Part shown: positions 9,431 through 17,752 of the stretch, piece by piece
Position numbering within the stretch: the stretch's first letter is position 1
How the letters are laid out: each line of letters starts with the position of its first letter
Assembly: GCF_014297285.1 (NCBI RefSeq)
Contig: NZ_JACOQI010000008.1
Coordinates: 1-64,000 of the forward strand
DNA from: Dysosmobacter segnis
Lineage (GTDB): Bacteria; Bacillota; Clostridia; Oscillospirales; Oscillospiraceae
Direction: 5' to 3'
Length of the DNA: 64,000 bases
The notes under the pieces: generated by a model
Told to the model about the DNA's origin: nothing
The model's input: the letters and a program-made list of their open reading frames with translations, nothing else
Databases searched by the model: none
Position numbers and translations under genes: made by a program

Positions 9431-10666
9431 TCAGTCATCCAACTCCGACTCATGCTTGAGGATCGCGCCGGTGGCGGCGTTGATCTCGTAGTCATATTTC
9501 ATATTGCCGGATTTGAACTCGACCTCGTAGACGAGTATTCCATCCTCATCGTCCAGTTCGATATCCATGTCATACGCTTCATTTTCACTCACACCTGCGT
9601 GATTCAGGGCAATAGATTTTGCCTTGGCGTAGCCAATGTCCTGCGCTGTTCCGGACGGATCGGGTTTCTGATCAGAGGGCTTCGTTGTCACATTTGGCGT
9701 GGAAGGCGTGGAAGCAGTGGTCAGCAAGTCCTTCTGTCCGCTGATCACCTTTCCCGTGTAAGCATCTACCAGATACTCGAACTCGCCCCATGCCGTGTGC
9801 AGCTCCACCTCGTAGTGGGCGGGAAATTCGTCCAGTTCGGAATCGACCTCCGCTGTAACGGAATCCACCGCCGTCGTTCCGGCATACTCCTCCGCAGCGG
9901 TACGGGCTGCATCCATACCGATCGGCATGGCAGGCGCACCCGCTTCCGCGAGATCCTTTAGTTCCTCGACGGAGAGCTTTGCCAGCGCGTCAAACTTGAG
10001 TGCGGAGTTGAGTGCGAGCACGTGGTTCACCAGCGCCGCTTTTCCGGTGGAAATGTTGTTTTCCCGGGCCTGCTGTTCCCGCCCCGCGTCCTGCGTGAGC
10101 GTCTGCGTCAGGACGGCGGCCTTTGCTTCGCTCGTCTGCAAAACACCGTCCACAGTGCTGGTCAGCTCACGCTGGAGCTTTTCCGCACGGGCGGTATCCT
10201 TGTCCTCCACTGAGATCATGATGGCGGAGGAAATGCTGTCGAGATAACCGTTGCGCACGAGACTTCCCACGATGGCATTTACCGCCACATCGAGCTTTGC
10301 CCCCTTGAGGTCAGCTCCATTGCTCATATCCGCAAGGATGGCTTTTGCATCCTCGTTGAGCGGCGTACAGACGAGAACCTTTTCGCTCCGGTTCACCTTC
10401 AGCTCAATGCTCGGGTTCACATCCAGCGACACCACGGACGCCACCGCGTTCGCTCGCTGGTAGAACACGCCTCCGCCGCCCAGCAGCATTACAGCAAGGC
10501 AGGCGGCAATGAGCGATGTCCATTTTCTATTTGCCGTTTTCTTTGTTGTCATGGGAATTACCGTTCCTTTCCGCTCTTCACAGCGGGAGAGAACGCCGTT
10601 CACATCATCCGGCGCGGTCTTTTCAAGCGCCGCAGCCAGCCTCTGCTCCATTTTTTCATTGGTCAT
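9431..10666 (-). CDS. RsgI-like membrane anti-sigma factor with two PepSY domains
   Basis: A 411-residue protein. The cytoplasmic part (1-50) should bind the sigma factor; one membrane helix spans about 51-68. The outside part opens with VVSLDVNPSIELKVNRSEKV (78-97), the hallmark of the RsgI extracellular domain, in which the Asn-Pro bond (here N84-P85) is reported to self-cleave in known RsgI proteins. The C-terminus has two PepSY modules (about 250-310 and 340-411), each ending in an A-x-TG-x-I/V motif. RsgI normally partners SigI; here the start codon overlaps the stop of an ECF sigma gene (ATGA), so the pair is translationally coupled and the partner is probably that ECF factor. Confidence 0.85.
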   Translation of the reverse strand: MTNEKMEQRLAAALEKTAPDDVNGVLSRCEERKGTVIPMTTKKTANRKWTSLIAACLAVMLLGGGGVFYQRANAVASVVSLDVNPSIELKVNRSEKVLVCTPLNEDAKAILADMSNGADLKGAKLDVAVNAIVGSLVRNGYLDSISSAIMISVEDKDTARAEKLQRELTSTVDGVLQTSEAKAAVLTQTLTQDAGREQQARENNISTGKAALVNHVLALNSALKFDALAKLSVEELKDLAEAGAPAMPIGMDAARTAAEEYAGTTAVDSVTAEVDSELDEFPAHYEVELHTAWGEFEYLVDAYTGKVISGQKDLLTTASTPSTPNVTTKPSDQKPDPSGTAQDIGYAKAKSIALNHAGVSENEAYDMDIELDDEDGILVYEVEFKSGNMKYDYEINAATGAILKHESELDD

Positions 10667-11238
10667 CGGGCGTCATCTCCTTCCAGAAAGCTGCGCATCT
10701 TTTTCAATGCTCTGTGATATTTCGACAGGACGGTGGGAAGCGGCAGCTCAAGAAGCGCCGCGCTCTCCCGGTGCTTCAGGCCCGTGACAGCGTGGAGCAG
10801 CACGATGCGCCGCTCCTCGTCAGCGAGGCTTGCCAATGCGCCTTGCAGCAACGCACGCTCGTCGGCGTCCAGTCCGCACTCCCGCGCGGGAATGGCGTCC
10901 CATTCCTCCTCGCTGAGGGCGGCATGGCGTTCTTCCCGCCGCAGGCGCGTCAGGCACAGGTTTCGGCATACGGCCAGCAGCCAGCCCATGGGCGAGCCGG
11001 TGGGCCGGTACTGCGCCGCGCAATCCCACACCTGCACATAGACGTCCTGTGTGAGATCCTGCGCGTCCTGCGCGTTTTTGAGGTACGACAGCGCTAAGCC
11101 GTACACCGCCGATCTCGTGCGCTGATACAGCTCCGCCAGCGCTTCACGCTCACCGCCGGCAATGTGGATCAGCAACTGCTGCAGCTCGTGCCGATCCTCT
11201 GCCGGAGCATATTCGGTTGTCATCAGCATACTGAGCAT
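10663..11238 (-). CDS. ECF-type RNA polymerase sigma factor
   Basis: A 191-residue protein. The sigma-2 domain contains LSYLKNAQDAQDLTQDVYVQVW (about 46-67) and the sigma-4 domain carries LKHRESAALLELPLPTVLSKYHRALKKM (about 155-182). Start 11238 is preferred because AGGAGA lies 10 bp upstream; an in-frame ATG at 11271 lacks a ribosome site. It overlaps the RsgI/PepSY gene by 4 bp, the usual layout for a sigma factor and its membrane anti-sigma. Such PepSY-linked pairs respond to envelope conditions; the regulon cannot be seen here. Confidence 0.88.
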   Translation of the reverse strand: MLSMLMTTEYAPAEDRHELQQLLIHIAGGEREALAELYQRTRSAVYGLALSYLKNAQDAQDLTQDVYVQVWDCAAQYRPTGSPMGWLLAVCRNLCLTRLRREERHAALSEEEWDAIPARECGLDADERALLQGALASLADEERRIVLLHAVTGLKHRESAALLELPLPTVLSKYHRALKKMRSFLEGDDAR

Positions 11239-11370
11239 AGGTTTCCATCTCCTGTCATCCGTGTAATGCACGGAAAGGACGATTTATTGCATGGGATTTT
11301 ATTTTTTATGATTCTTCAAGTTCAAATTGCCAGTTCTTTTCTGCTGACATAGCTGCACCTCGCTTCTTGC

Positions 11371-12261
11371 TTAATATGCAATCCTAAAATAATCCAAATA
11401 CGCTTTATACTTATCCTGTACGGTCAGGCAGGTATCTGTCAGATAGCCTTTTTCATTGTTCCATTCCTTCAATCCACGGTAATAGAACATCTTCAGATCG
11501 TCCTCAATGATGAACGGAACGATATTGTATTTCAGACACTCCTTAAACATGATCAATCTGCCCACACGACCGTTGCCGTCCTGGAACGGATGAATCTGCT
11601 CAAATTTCACATGGAAGTCCAGAATATCCTCAAAAGTCTTTTTTTCCTTGGCGTTGTATTCCGTCAGCAAGGCCTTCATTTTATCGGCAACTTCTTCCGG
11701 AAGGGCTGTATCTCTGCCGCCGACTTCATTCGGGAGTTTCTTATACTCGCCAACAGCAAACCAATCTTTTCTGGAATCGCTGGTGCCGTTTTTCAAAACC
11801 AAGTGAAGTTCTTTGATGAACTTCTCCGTCAGAGCTGCTTTTGCATGATCAATAATCATGTCAATGCAGCGGAAGTGATTTGCTGTTTCGATCACGTCAT
11901 CCACATTCAGCACTTCTTTTTCTACGCCGATGGTGTTGGTTTCAAAGATATATTGGGTTTGATCGTGTGTCAGGCGGCTTCCTTCCATATGGTTGGAATT
12001 GTATGTCAATTCGATCTGTGTTTTATGGTAGATCCCACCGGAACATTTACTTGCCTTCTGTTCTTTCAGAATATCCAACAGAGTAGTCGGTTTATCTTTT
12101 CTTTTGTTGGTACGCTCCGGCTTTTCTGCGTTTTCCGAAATGTTCCATGTCTTGCCGGTAAGAAACGCACCGTTCACACGCCCCTGGGCGCAGTAATTTC
12201 TAACACTGCGCTCGGACACATCCCATTTTTTCGCTATTTCAGCAACTGAAAGATATCGCAT
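11371..12261 (-). CDS. Fic-family protein (class II, self-inhibited) with N-terminal HTH
   Basis: A 296-residue protein. Residues 3-40 form a MerR/excisionase-like helix-turn-helix (YLSVAEIAKKWDVSERSVRNY). The Fic core has the catalytic motif HPFQDGNGRVGR (224-235), with the active His224. Fic proteins usually transfer AMP from ATP to target hydroxyl groups. The inhibitory motif (S/T)xxxE(G/N) appears ahead of the core as SNHMEG (89-94), where Glu93 would block ATP binding, so the resting enzyme is probably off. The gene stands alone with no antitoxin beside it, consistent with the built-in inhibitor. Target unknown. Confidence 0.9.
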   Translation of the reverse strand: MRYLSVAEIAKKWDVSERSVRNYCAQGRVNGAFLTGKTWNISENAEKPERTNKRKDKPTTLLDILKEQKASKCSGGIYHKTQIELTYNSNHMEGSRLTHDQTQYIFETNTIGVEKEVLNVDDVIETANHFRCIDMIIDHAKAALTEKFIKELHLVLKNGTSDSRKDWFAVGEYKKLPNEVGGRDTALPEEVADKMKALLTEYNAKEKKTFEDILDFHVKFEQIHPFQDGNGRVGRLIMFKECLKYNIVPFIIEDDLKMFYYRGLKEWNNEKGYLTDTCLTVQDKYKAYLDYFRIAY

Positions 12262-12662
12262 CCATGATCCTCCACCATAAAATCCATCAAAAAACCACGT
12301 TAATCTATTACATAGTATACCATGCCATCGGCAAAAATATCAATAGCATTCAAAACGAAATTGTTGTACTTTTTGCCGACACAGGAAATGCTGCTTCTGG
12401 ATATAGAAATCCGGACTCCATCGAAAATGAAGTCCGGTAAGATATTATCTATAAACTTGACCTCGATCTCAAAATTTTTGTCACATTGAGACTCACTGGT
12501 GTAGCAGTGGTGTAGTAGCACTACCTTCAAGCCTGAAAAACCTTGATATTACAGGGGATTTTAGAGATTTCTGCAAATAATGCCGTGACACACAAAAAGC
12601 AGTTTTGCCAAAACGCAATTCCTCTTATGAGAAATATAAAAATCCGGAATGGGAGCCGCTGC
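12262..12662 (-). other. Intergenic stretch with only a doubtful small ORF
   Basis: Between the Fic gene and the MATE gene. Base composition is lower in GC than its neighbours. Apart from the weak ORF at 12300-12530, no promoter, RNA or terminator could be supported. Confidence 0.4.
12300..12530 (-). CDS. Hypothetical small protein or gene fragment
   Basis: A 76-residue frame that can only start at TTG. The sequence FEIEVKFIDNILPDFIFDGV reads like normal protein, but no family was recognised and no ribosome site is evident. Its base composition is lower in GC than its neighbours. It may be the remains of a longer gene. Confidence 0.25.
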   Translation of the reverse strand: MKVVLLHHCYTSESQCDKNFEIEVKFIDNILPDFIFDGVRISISRSSISCVGKKYNNFVLNAIDIFADGMVYYVID

Positions 12663-14033
12663 TTATCGGGCGGCCGTGTTCTCCACCATCAGCCTGCGGC
12701 GGTCACGCTCCAGATAGATCAAGTGGATCAGGAAAGTCAGGAGCCAGCTGACCGGATAGGACCAGTACATGCTCTCCACGGTGCCCACCGCTTCAAACAC
12801 GGTGTACCGCCAGACCACCCGCAGCAGACACGCGCCGATGAGGGTGGTGACGGTGGGATTCATGGAGTGGCCCAGTCCCCGGAGGGTGCCGCAGGCCGTT
12901 TCCATCAGGCCGCCGACCCACTGGAACCGGCTGAGTGCCAGAACCCGGACCACACCGGCGGCGATGACCGCGTCGTAGGCCGGATCGGTGGACTGGACGT
13001 ACAGTCCCAGCAGGGGCGCCTGAAAGATCTGGGCCAGTGTGCACAGCACAATGCCCAGCCCTGTTGTCAGGGCCAGATTGATCCGAAAGACCCGCACGGC
13101 CCGGCGGGGATCGGAGGCCCCGATGCTCTGGCCGGTGAAGGTGATGGCGGACTGATAGAAGGTATTCAGCGCGGTGTGGATGAAGTTCTCAATGCCGGAG
13201 GCGGCGGAGCTGCCCGCCATGACCACGGAGCCGAAGGAGTTGATGGCAGACTGGATCATCACGTTTGAGGCGGAGAAGAGAACGCCCTGCAGCCCGGCAG
13301 AGAAGCCCAGCCGCAGCATCTGGCCCGTCCGGTCCGGATACAGCCGGATCTTCCGCAGCTCCAGACGGCACGGTCCCCGGAAGGTACACAGGCGGACCGT
13401 CACCAGCACTGCGGAGAGCAGCTGAGAGACAGAGGTGGCAATGGCCACGCCGGCCACATCCAAAGGGATAACCACCACTAACAGCAGATTCAGCGCGACG
13501 TTCAGCGCGCCGGAGACGATCATGAACAGCAGGGGGTAAAAGGTGTCGCCCACCGCCCGCAGCAGAGCACTGCCGAAGTTGTAGACCACCAGAGCGGGGA
13601 CGCCTAAGAAGTAGATTCGCAGATACAGCACCGACAAAGGCAGAACGTCCTCCGGGGCGTCCGCCCAGCGCAGCAGGGGAGTGGAGAGCAGAAGCCCGCA
13701 CACGCAGGCCAGCAGTCCGAGAATAACGCTCAGCAAGGCGGCGCAGTGTACCGTCCGGAACAGACCCTTGTCATCCTGGGCACCAAAGTCCCGGGCGGCC
13801 ATGTAGTTCGCGCCGATGGAAACGCCGTTGAACAGCGTGATGATGAGGAAAATAATAGAGGTAGTGGAACCGACGGCCGCCAGAGAAGCGTGGCCCGCAT
13901 AGCGGCCCACGATGATGGAATCCGCCGTGTTGTACGCCAGTTGCAAGATCCCCGTCAGCATCAGCGGAATGGAAAAGCGAAGAATAGCGGGAAGCAGAGG
14001 CGCTTCCCGGGGATACCCAGTTTGTTTCAACAT
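12663..14033 (-). CDS. MATE-family multidrug/sodium antiporter
   Basis: A 456-residue membrane protein with about 12 predicted helices in two similar halves, as in multidrug and toxic compound extrusion exporters (NorM/DinF type). Typical stretches are IPLMLTGILQLAYNTADSIIVGRYAG near the N-terminus and GASDPRRAVR in the cytoplasmic loop of the second half. Such proteins expel cationic drugs or metabolites in exchange for Na+ or H+. Start 14033 follows GGGAGGAAAC; the upstream ATG at 14045 lacks one. It is divergent from nagB, with 220 bp between. The substrate cannot be deduced. Confidence 0.88.
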   Translation of the reverse strand: MLKQTGYPREAPLLPAILRFSIPLMLTGILQLAYNTADSIIVGRYAGHASLAAVGSTTSIIFLIITLFNGVSIGANYMAARDFGAQDDKGLFRTVHCAALLSVILGLLACVCGLLLSTPLLRWADAPEDVLPLSVLYLRIYFLGVPALVVYNFGSALLRAVGDTFYPLLFMIVSGALNVALNLLLVVVIPLDVAGVAIATSVSQLLSAVLVTVRLCTFRGPCRLELRKIRLYPDRTGQMLRLGFSAGLQGVLFSASNVMIQSAINSFGSVVMAGSSAASGIENFIHTALNTFYQSAITFTGQSIGASDPRRAVRVFRINLALTTGLGIVLCTLAQIFQAPLLGLYVQSTDPAYDAVIAAGVVRVLALSRFQWVGGLMETACGTLRGLGHSMNPTVTTLIGACLLRVVWRYTVFEAVGTVESMYWSYPVSWLLTFLIHLIYLERDRRRLMVENTAAR

Positions 14034-14254
14034 GTTTCCTCCCATTCGATCCGGCGGATGCCGAAGCTCCGCCAGCTAAAGATGAGTATTGCAGAAAGGT
14101 CGGAGCTTGTCAATAGCCGGGGAAAGAGGGGGAAGCGCCGCAGAAATGGCCGTATCGGCAGATGAACGCCGTATTGACAGGAACGGGCGCGGCCCTTATA
14201 ATTGTCCGTGAGAGAAATACAACCGGAAAATCGGAAGTTTGTGAAGGAGGTCCT

Positions 14255-14992
14255 ATGAGACTGATTCGTGCGAAAAATTATGATGACATGAGCCTGAAGG
14301 CTGCGAACATCATCGCTGCGCAGGTGTCCCTGAACCCCAAGAGCGTGCTGGGCCTTGCCACCGGCTCTACCCCCATCGGCACCTACCGCCATTTAGTTGA
14401 GTGGTATCAGAAGGGCGAGCTGGATTTCGGGAAGGCGGTTTCCATCAATCTGGACGAATACTGCGGCCTGTCCGGGGAGCATCCCCAGAGCTACCGCCGC
14501 TTCATGCGGGAGAATCTGTTCGACCATATCAATATCCCGGCGGACAGAAGCTTCCTGCCGGACGGCACCCAGACCGACAGCGTCTTGGAGTGCGCCCGGT
14601 ATGACCGGATCATCGAGGAGCATAACGGCATCGACTTGCAGCTGCTGGGCATCGGCCGCAACGCTCACATTGGCTTCAACGAGCCGGACAGCTGCTTTGC
14701 CTGCGGCACCCATCAGGTGATCCTGACGGAGAGCACCATCGCCGCAAACACCCGCTTCTTTGAGGACGAGGCACAGGTGCCCCGGAAGGCGTACTCCATG
14801 GGTATGCAGGCCATTATGCAGGCCAAGCGGGTCCTGCTGATCGCCAGCGGCGCGGACAAGGCGGAGGCCATTCGGAACAGCTTCTTCGGCCCCGTGACGC
14901 CTCAGGTCCCGGCGTCGATCCTGCAGCTCCACCGGGATGTCATCGTCATCGCCGACGAGGCGGCTCTGGCAGACTGCCCGGCAGAGGCGTAA
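14255..14992 (+). CDS. nagB: Glucosamine-6-phosphate deaminase
   Basis: A 245-residue protein matching the family length. It converts glucosamine 6-phosphate to fructose 6-phosphate and ammonia, the last cytoplasmic step of amino-sugar use. Recognisable parts are the phosphate-binding LGLATGSTPIGTYRHL (about 29-44), the catalytic SINLDEYCGL (about 60-69) and LLGIGRNAHIGFNEP (about 128-142). Start 14255 follows AAGGAGGTCCT. A terminator follows, so it is a single-gene unit, but the nearby aldolase of the sialic-acid lyase family (15563) and the broken GntR regulator suggest an amino-sugar neighbourhood. Confidence 0.93.
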   Translation: MRLIRAKNYDDMSLKAANIIAAQVSLNPKSVLGLATGSTPIGTYRHLVEWYQKGELDFGKAVSINLDEYCGLSGEHPQSYRRFMRENLFDHINIPADRSFLPDGTQTDSVLECARYDRIIEEHNGIDLQLLGIGRNAHIGFNEPDSCFACGTHQVILTESTIAANTRFFEDEAQVPRKAYSMGMQAIMQAKRVLLIASGADKAEAIRNSFFGPVTPQVPASILQLHRDVIVIADEAALADCPAEA

Positions 14993-15037
14993 GTGAATCG
15001 CTGCCCGTTAAGAGGGCGGTAAACATATAGAGTTTCC

Positions 15038-15069
15038 CGGCCGGCAGTCAAACTGTCGGCCGTTTTTTC
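15038..15069 (+). terminator. Terminator of nagB
   Basis: Stem CGGCCGGCAGT / ACTGTCGGCCG with a short loop and six T. Confidence 0.88.
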
Positions 15070-15320
15070 GTGCAGACGCTGTTACGCACAGGCGTGAGCC
15101 GTGGGAAACACCGCACCGCCGGCGGCGGTGGATACCTTGCGCACCGCTGCTTGCACCTGCGGATAGATTACCATATTCTAGATGCAAAACGGTGAACTGA
15201 CCGTTGAATTATTCTTTACATTTCCCGTATGGGTATGGTACAATGCCACCGGAATCAGGAGACACGAGGGGGACCTTTTATCCAAAAGGAGCAAACTACG
15301 GCAGAACTGATTAACATTAA

Positions 15321-15552
15321 AATCAAGCGCTGACAGAGTGCATTGAGGACAATCTCATCCGGTATATTCTGGATGAACGGCTGGCGGTGGGTGCAAAGTT
15401 GCCCAACGAATATGAACTGGCGGACCGGTTCGGCGTCAGCCGGGGAATGATCCGGGAAGCGGCTGAAGCTGCTGGCCTACGAGGCCATCAACGGCCTTGC
15501 TATGATGGCCGCCAGCACACTGGTGTTCGATGTACTGAAGCTGGCTGATTAG
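15321..15552 (+). pseudogene. Broken GntR-family regulator
   Basis: The frame from 15321 reads LTECIEDNLIRYILDERLAVGAKLPNEYELADRFGVSRGMIREA, a standard GntR winged-helix start. Then, near 15461, the frame is lost: the continuation KLLAYEAI is in another frame. The following stretch (to TAG at 15550-15552) no longer resembles a GntR effector domain. There is no start codon in the GntR frame, and a stop lies just upstream. It is a remnant that sits 10 bp before the aldolase gene, so the gene's former regulator appears lost. Confidence 0.65.
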
Positions 15553-15562
15553 GAGGATTTCT

Positions 15563-16462
15563 ATGGCAAAAATCATCGCGCCTGTTGTCACGATTTTCAA
15601 CGAAGAGGAAAAGCCCGACTACGCAGGCAACAAAAAGGTTATCGATTTCCTGATCGAGGGCGGGCTGGACGGCATTCTTGTGCTGGGTTCCGCCGGAGAA
15701 TTTCCGGATCTGAACGAGCAGGAGCGTCTGGACTTCTTCCGCTTCTATGCGGAGTATGTCAACGGACGGGTGGAGCTGCTGGCCGGTACCGGCTGCATCC
15801 GCTACGCCGATACGCTGGCCCTGTCCAACGCGGTGTATGAGCTGGGCTACACGCCCATGGTCATCAGCCCCTACTATTTTGAGATGGATCAGGAAAAGCC
15901 ATTCGTCTACTATGACCGTCTGGCCAAGGACGTGAAGGGAGACCTGTATCTTTACAACTTCCCGCCCCGCACCGGACATTCCATCGCTCCGGAGACGATC
16001 CGCCGCTTGATCGACGCGAACCCCAACATCATCGGGCTGAAGGATTCCGTGTCCACCCCCGGCCACACCAATATGGTGTGCCGGGCGGTAGAGGGGAAGC
16101 CCTTCACCGTGTACTCCGGCTTTGACGACCAGTTCCTCAGCAACATCGCCAACAACGGGGGCGGCGGGTGCATCGGCGCGCTGTCCATCATCGTACCGGA
16201 GATCTGGAGCAGTCTGGTGAAGGCTGCCAACGAAAGGGACTTTGATCGCACCTTCGCCCTGTACCACCTGATCCAGAAGCTGATGCCCATTTACGATATG
16301 GACACCAACTGTTCCCTGATCCTCAAAAAGCTGCTGGTGCACCGGGGGCTGGAGATCAGCGACCGGGCCGTTTGCCCCTTCAACCAGATGAACGCCGCCA
16401 TCTATCAGAGCGCCGCGGACCTGCTGGACAGCGTGTTGGCTGAATACCGGTCCATGCGCTGA
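15563..16462 (+). CDS. DapA/NanA-superfamily aldolase (dihydrodipicolinate synthase family)
   Basis: A 299-residue TIM-barrel aldolase of class I. Landmarks are the carboxylate-binding GSAGEFPDL (about 43-51), the catalytic tyrosine in YNFPPRTGHS (about 133-142) and the Schiff-base lysine in IIGLKDSVS (about 158-166). The family includes dihydrodipicolinate synthase, N-acetylneuraminate lyase and 2-keto-3-deoxy-sugar-acid aldolases; YNFPxRTG is common in the last two. The nagB neighbour and GntR remnant favour a catabolic sugar-acid aldolase over lysine synthesis. Ribosome site AGGAGGA precedes the ATG. The exact substrate is not certain. Confidence 0.82.
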   Translation: MAKIIAPVVTIFNEEEKPDYAGNKKVIDFLIEGGLDGILVLGSAGEFPDLNEQERLDFFRFYAEYVNGRVELLAGTGCIRYADTLALSNAVYELGYTPMVISPYYFEMDQEKPFVYYDRLAKDVKGDLYLYNFPPRTGHSIAPETIRRLIDANPNIIGLKDSVSTPGHTNMVCRAVEGKPFTVYSGFDDQFLSNIANNGGGGCIGALSIIVPEIWSSLVKAANERDFDRTFALYHLIQKLMPIYDMDTNCSLILKKLLVHRGLEISDRAVCPFNQMNAAIYQSAADLLDSVLAEYRSMR

Positions 16463-16518
16463 CGGGGAAACCGATTCAAGGCTGGCCCCTCGGTCGGCAA
16501 ATACAATAACAGTAAAAG

Positions 16519-16556
16519 GGCAGGGCCGGACAGAAATTTTTCTGTCCGGCCCTGCT
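16519..16556 (+). terminator. Terminator after the aldolase gene
   Basis: Long perfect stem GGCAGGGCCGGACAGAAA-type arms (16519-16555). The U-tract is short, so termination strength is uncertain. Confidence 0.7.
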
Positions 16557-16701
16557 TGCTGCGTTCTTCCTCGCACCATTTCCGGCAAATTCACAATACG
16601 GTCATTGCACCGCAGGGCGGGGCGTTGTCCAACTCGGGCATTGTGAAAAACCGCGGTTTGTGGTAAATTAAGTCCATAAAACAACGGAAAGAGGAATACA
16701 C

Positions 16702-17451
16702 ATGAAGGATTTCCGGCAGGAATTATATGAAAACGGCTATTTCCGGCAGGAGGAGCTGTGCTTTGCCGACTGTGACCGATATCAGCGGGCAAGGGTCTCC
16801 GGCCTTTTGAACAAGGCGGCGGCCTACGCGGGGTATGACTACAACGCCCGGGGCCTGACCCATGACGTGCTGTTTGAAATGGGGGAGGTGTTCCTGCTCT
16901 CCCGGCTGGCCATGCGTATCCACCAGATCCCTATGGCGGGGGAGGTGCTGGACATCGCCACCTATGAAAACGGGATCAAGGGCGCGCACATGCAGCGGGT
17001 CTACGAGATGAGGGATCAGACCGGCGAGGCGCGGGTGTCGGTGAAAAGCGACTGGATCTTAGTGAACCCCGCCACCCGGAAGATCATGCGGCCCTCCGCC
17101 TTTACCGCCAAGCCCATACAGACCTGCGGCCGGGTCATCGACTGTCCGGACCCGAAAAAGCTCCTGCTGCCCCACGAGGGGGTGGAGGAGCTGGGGACCC
17201 GGCAAGTGGTCTGGTCCGATCTGGACGGCAACGGCCACCTTTACAGCGCCAACTACGGCGACATTATCTGGGACTACCTGCCCTGTGACTTACAGGAGCG
17301 GACGCCCCGGGAATTCTACATCAATTACAACCACGAGGCTACCCTTGGCGAAACGCTGCGTCTGGTGGGCTTCCGGAACGGGGACGGCAGCTATCTCATG
17401 GAGGCCCTCGGCCCGGACGCCGCCTGCTTCACCGCACTGTGCGTGTTTTAA
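16702..17451 (+). CDS. Acyl-ACP thioesterase
   Basis: A 249-residue double hot-dog protein of the FatA/FatB-like bacterial family, which releases free fatty acids from acyl carrier protein. The first hot-dog covers about 1-135 (RARVSGLLNKAAAYAGYDYNARGL, then the helix MGEVFLLSRLAMRIHQIP). The second covers about 150-249, with the conserved WSDLDGNGHLYSANYGDIIWD, which holds the Asp/Asn/His active residues of the family. A GAAAGAGGA site lies ahead of the ATG. It is probably monocistronic. In gut anaerobes such enzymes adjust membrane or secreted acyl chains. Confidence 0.88.
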   Translation: MKDFRQELYENGYFRQEELCFADCDRYQRARVSGLLNKAAAYAGYDYNARGLTHDVLFEMGEVFLLSRLAMRIHQIPMAGEVLDIATYENGIKGAHMQRVYEMRDQTGEARVSVKSDWILVNPATRKIMRPSAFTAKPIQTCGRVIDCPDPKKLLLPHEGVEELGTRQVVWSDLDGNGHLYSANYGDIIWDYLPCDLQERTPREFYINYNHEATLGETLRLVGFRNGDGSYLMEALGPDAACFTALCVF

Positions 17452-17752
17452 TTTGGAATCTTTAATACAAGGACAAATATTTCTGGCAGAAATGCAAATT
17501 GTTTTTGCAATTTGCGGCGATACCCGATATCATGTTATTATAATAAGTAATACCATTTGGGTGGTTGCACCGCAAAGGTGATGTCAAGCGGGCCTGCCGC
17601 CCATCTCTTACAAGTGAATAGGCGCAGGGGGTGCGGTGCGGAAACCGGCGCACCCCCTGTTCAAACTGCAGTCAGCCCCCTGAGGGCTGTGCCGGAATCG
17701 GGAGGAACGAACGAGCGGAGAAGCGATCGGCTGCGGAAGAAAGGAGCGGTGT
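17452..17752 (+). other. Leader region of the phosphatase gene with a strong hairpin
   Basis: No gene. TATAAT at 17539-17544 is a possible -10, without a convincing -35. A GC-rich stem CAGGGGGTGCG / CGCACCCCCTG lies at about 17624-17660, not followed by a U-tract. About 200 nt of transcribed leader may exist before 17753. No known riboswitch class was recognised. Confidence 0.4.

Noticed and set aside
12543..13268. A 241-residue plus-strand frame across the end of the MATE gene
   Set aside because: It is antisense to a clearly recognised transporter and has no family resemblance.
17452..17752. Known riboswitch upstream of the 5'-nucleotidase gene
   Set aside because: A strong hairpin exists, but no consensus of purine, cobalamin, THF or other classes I know could be matched.
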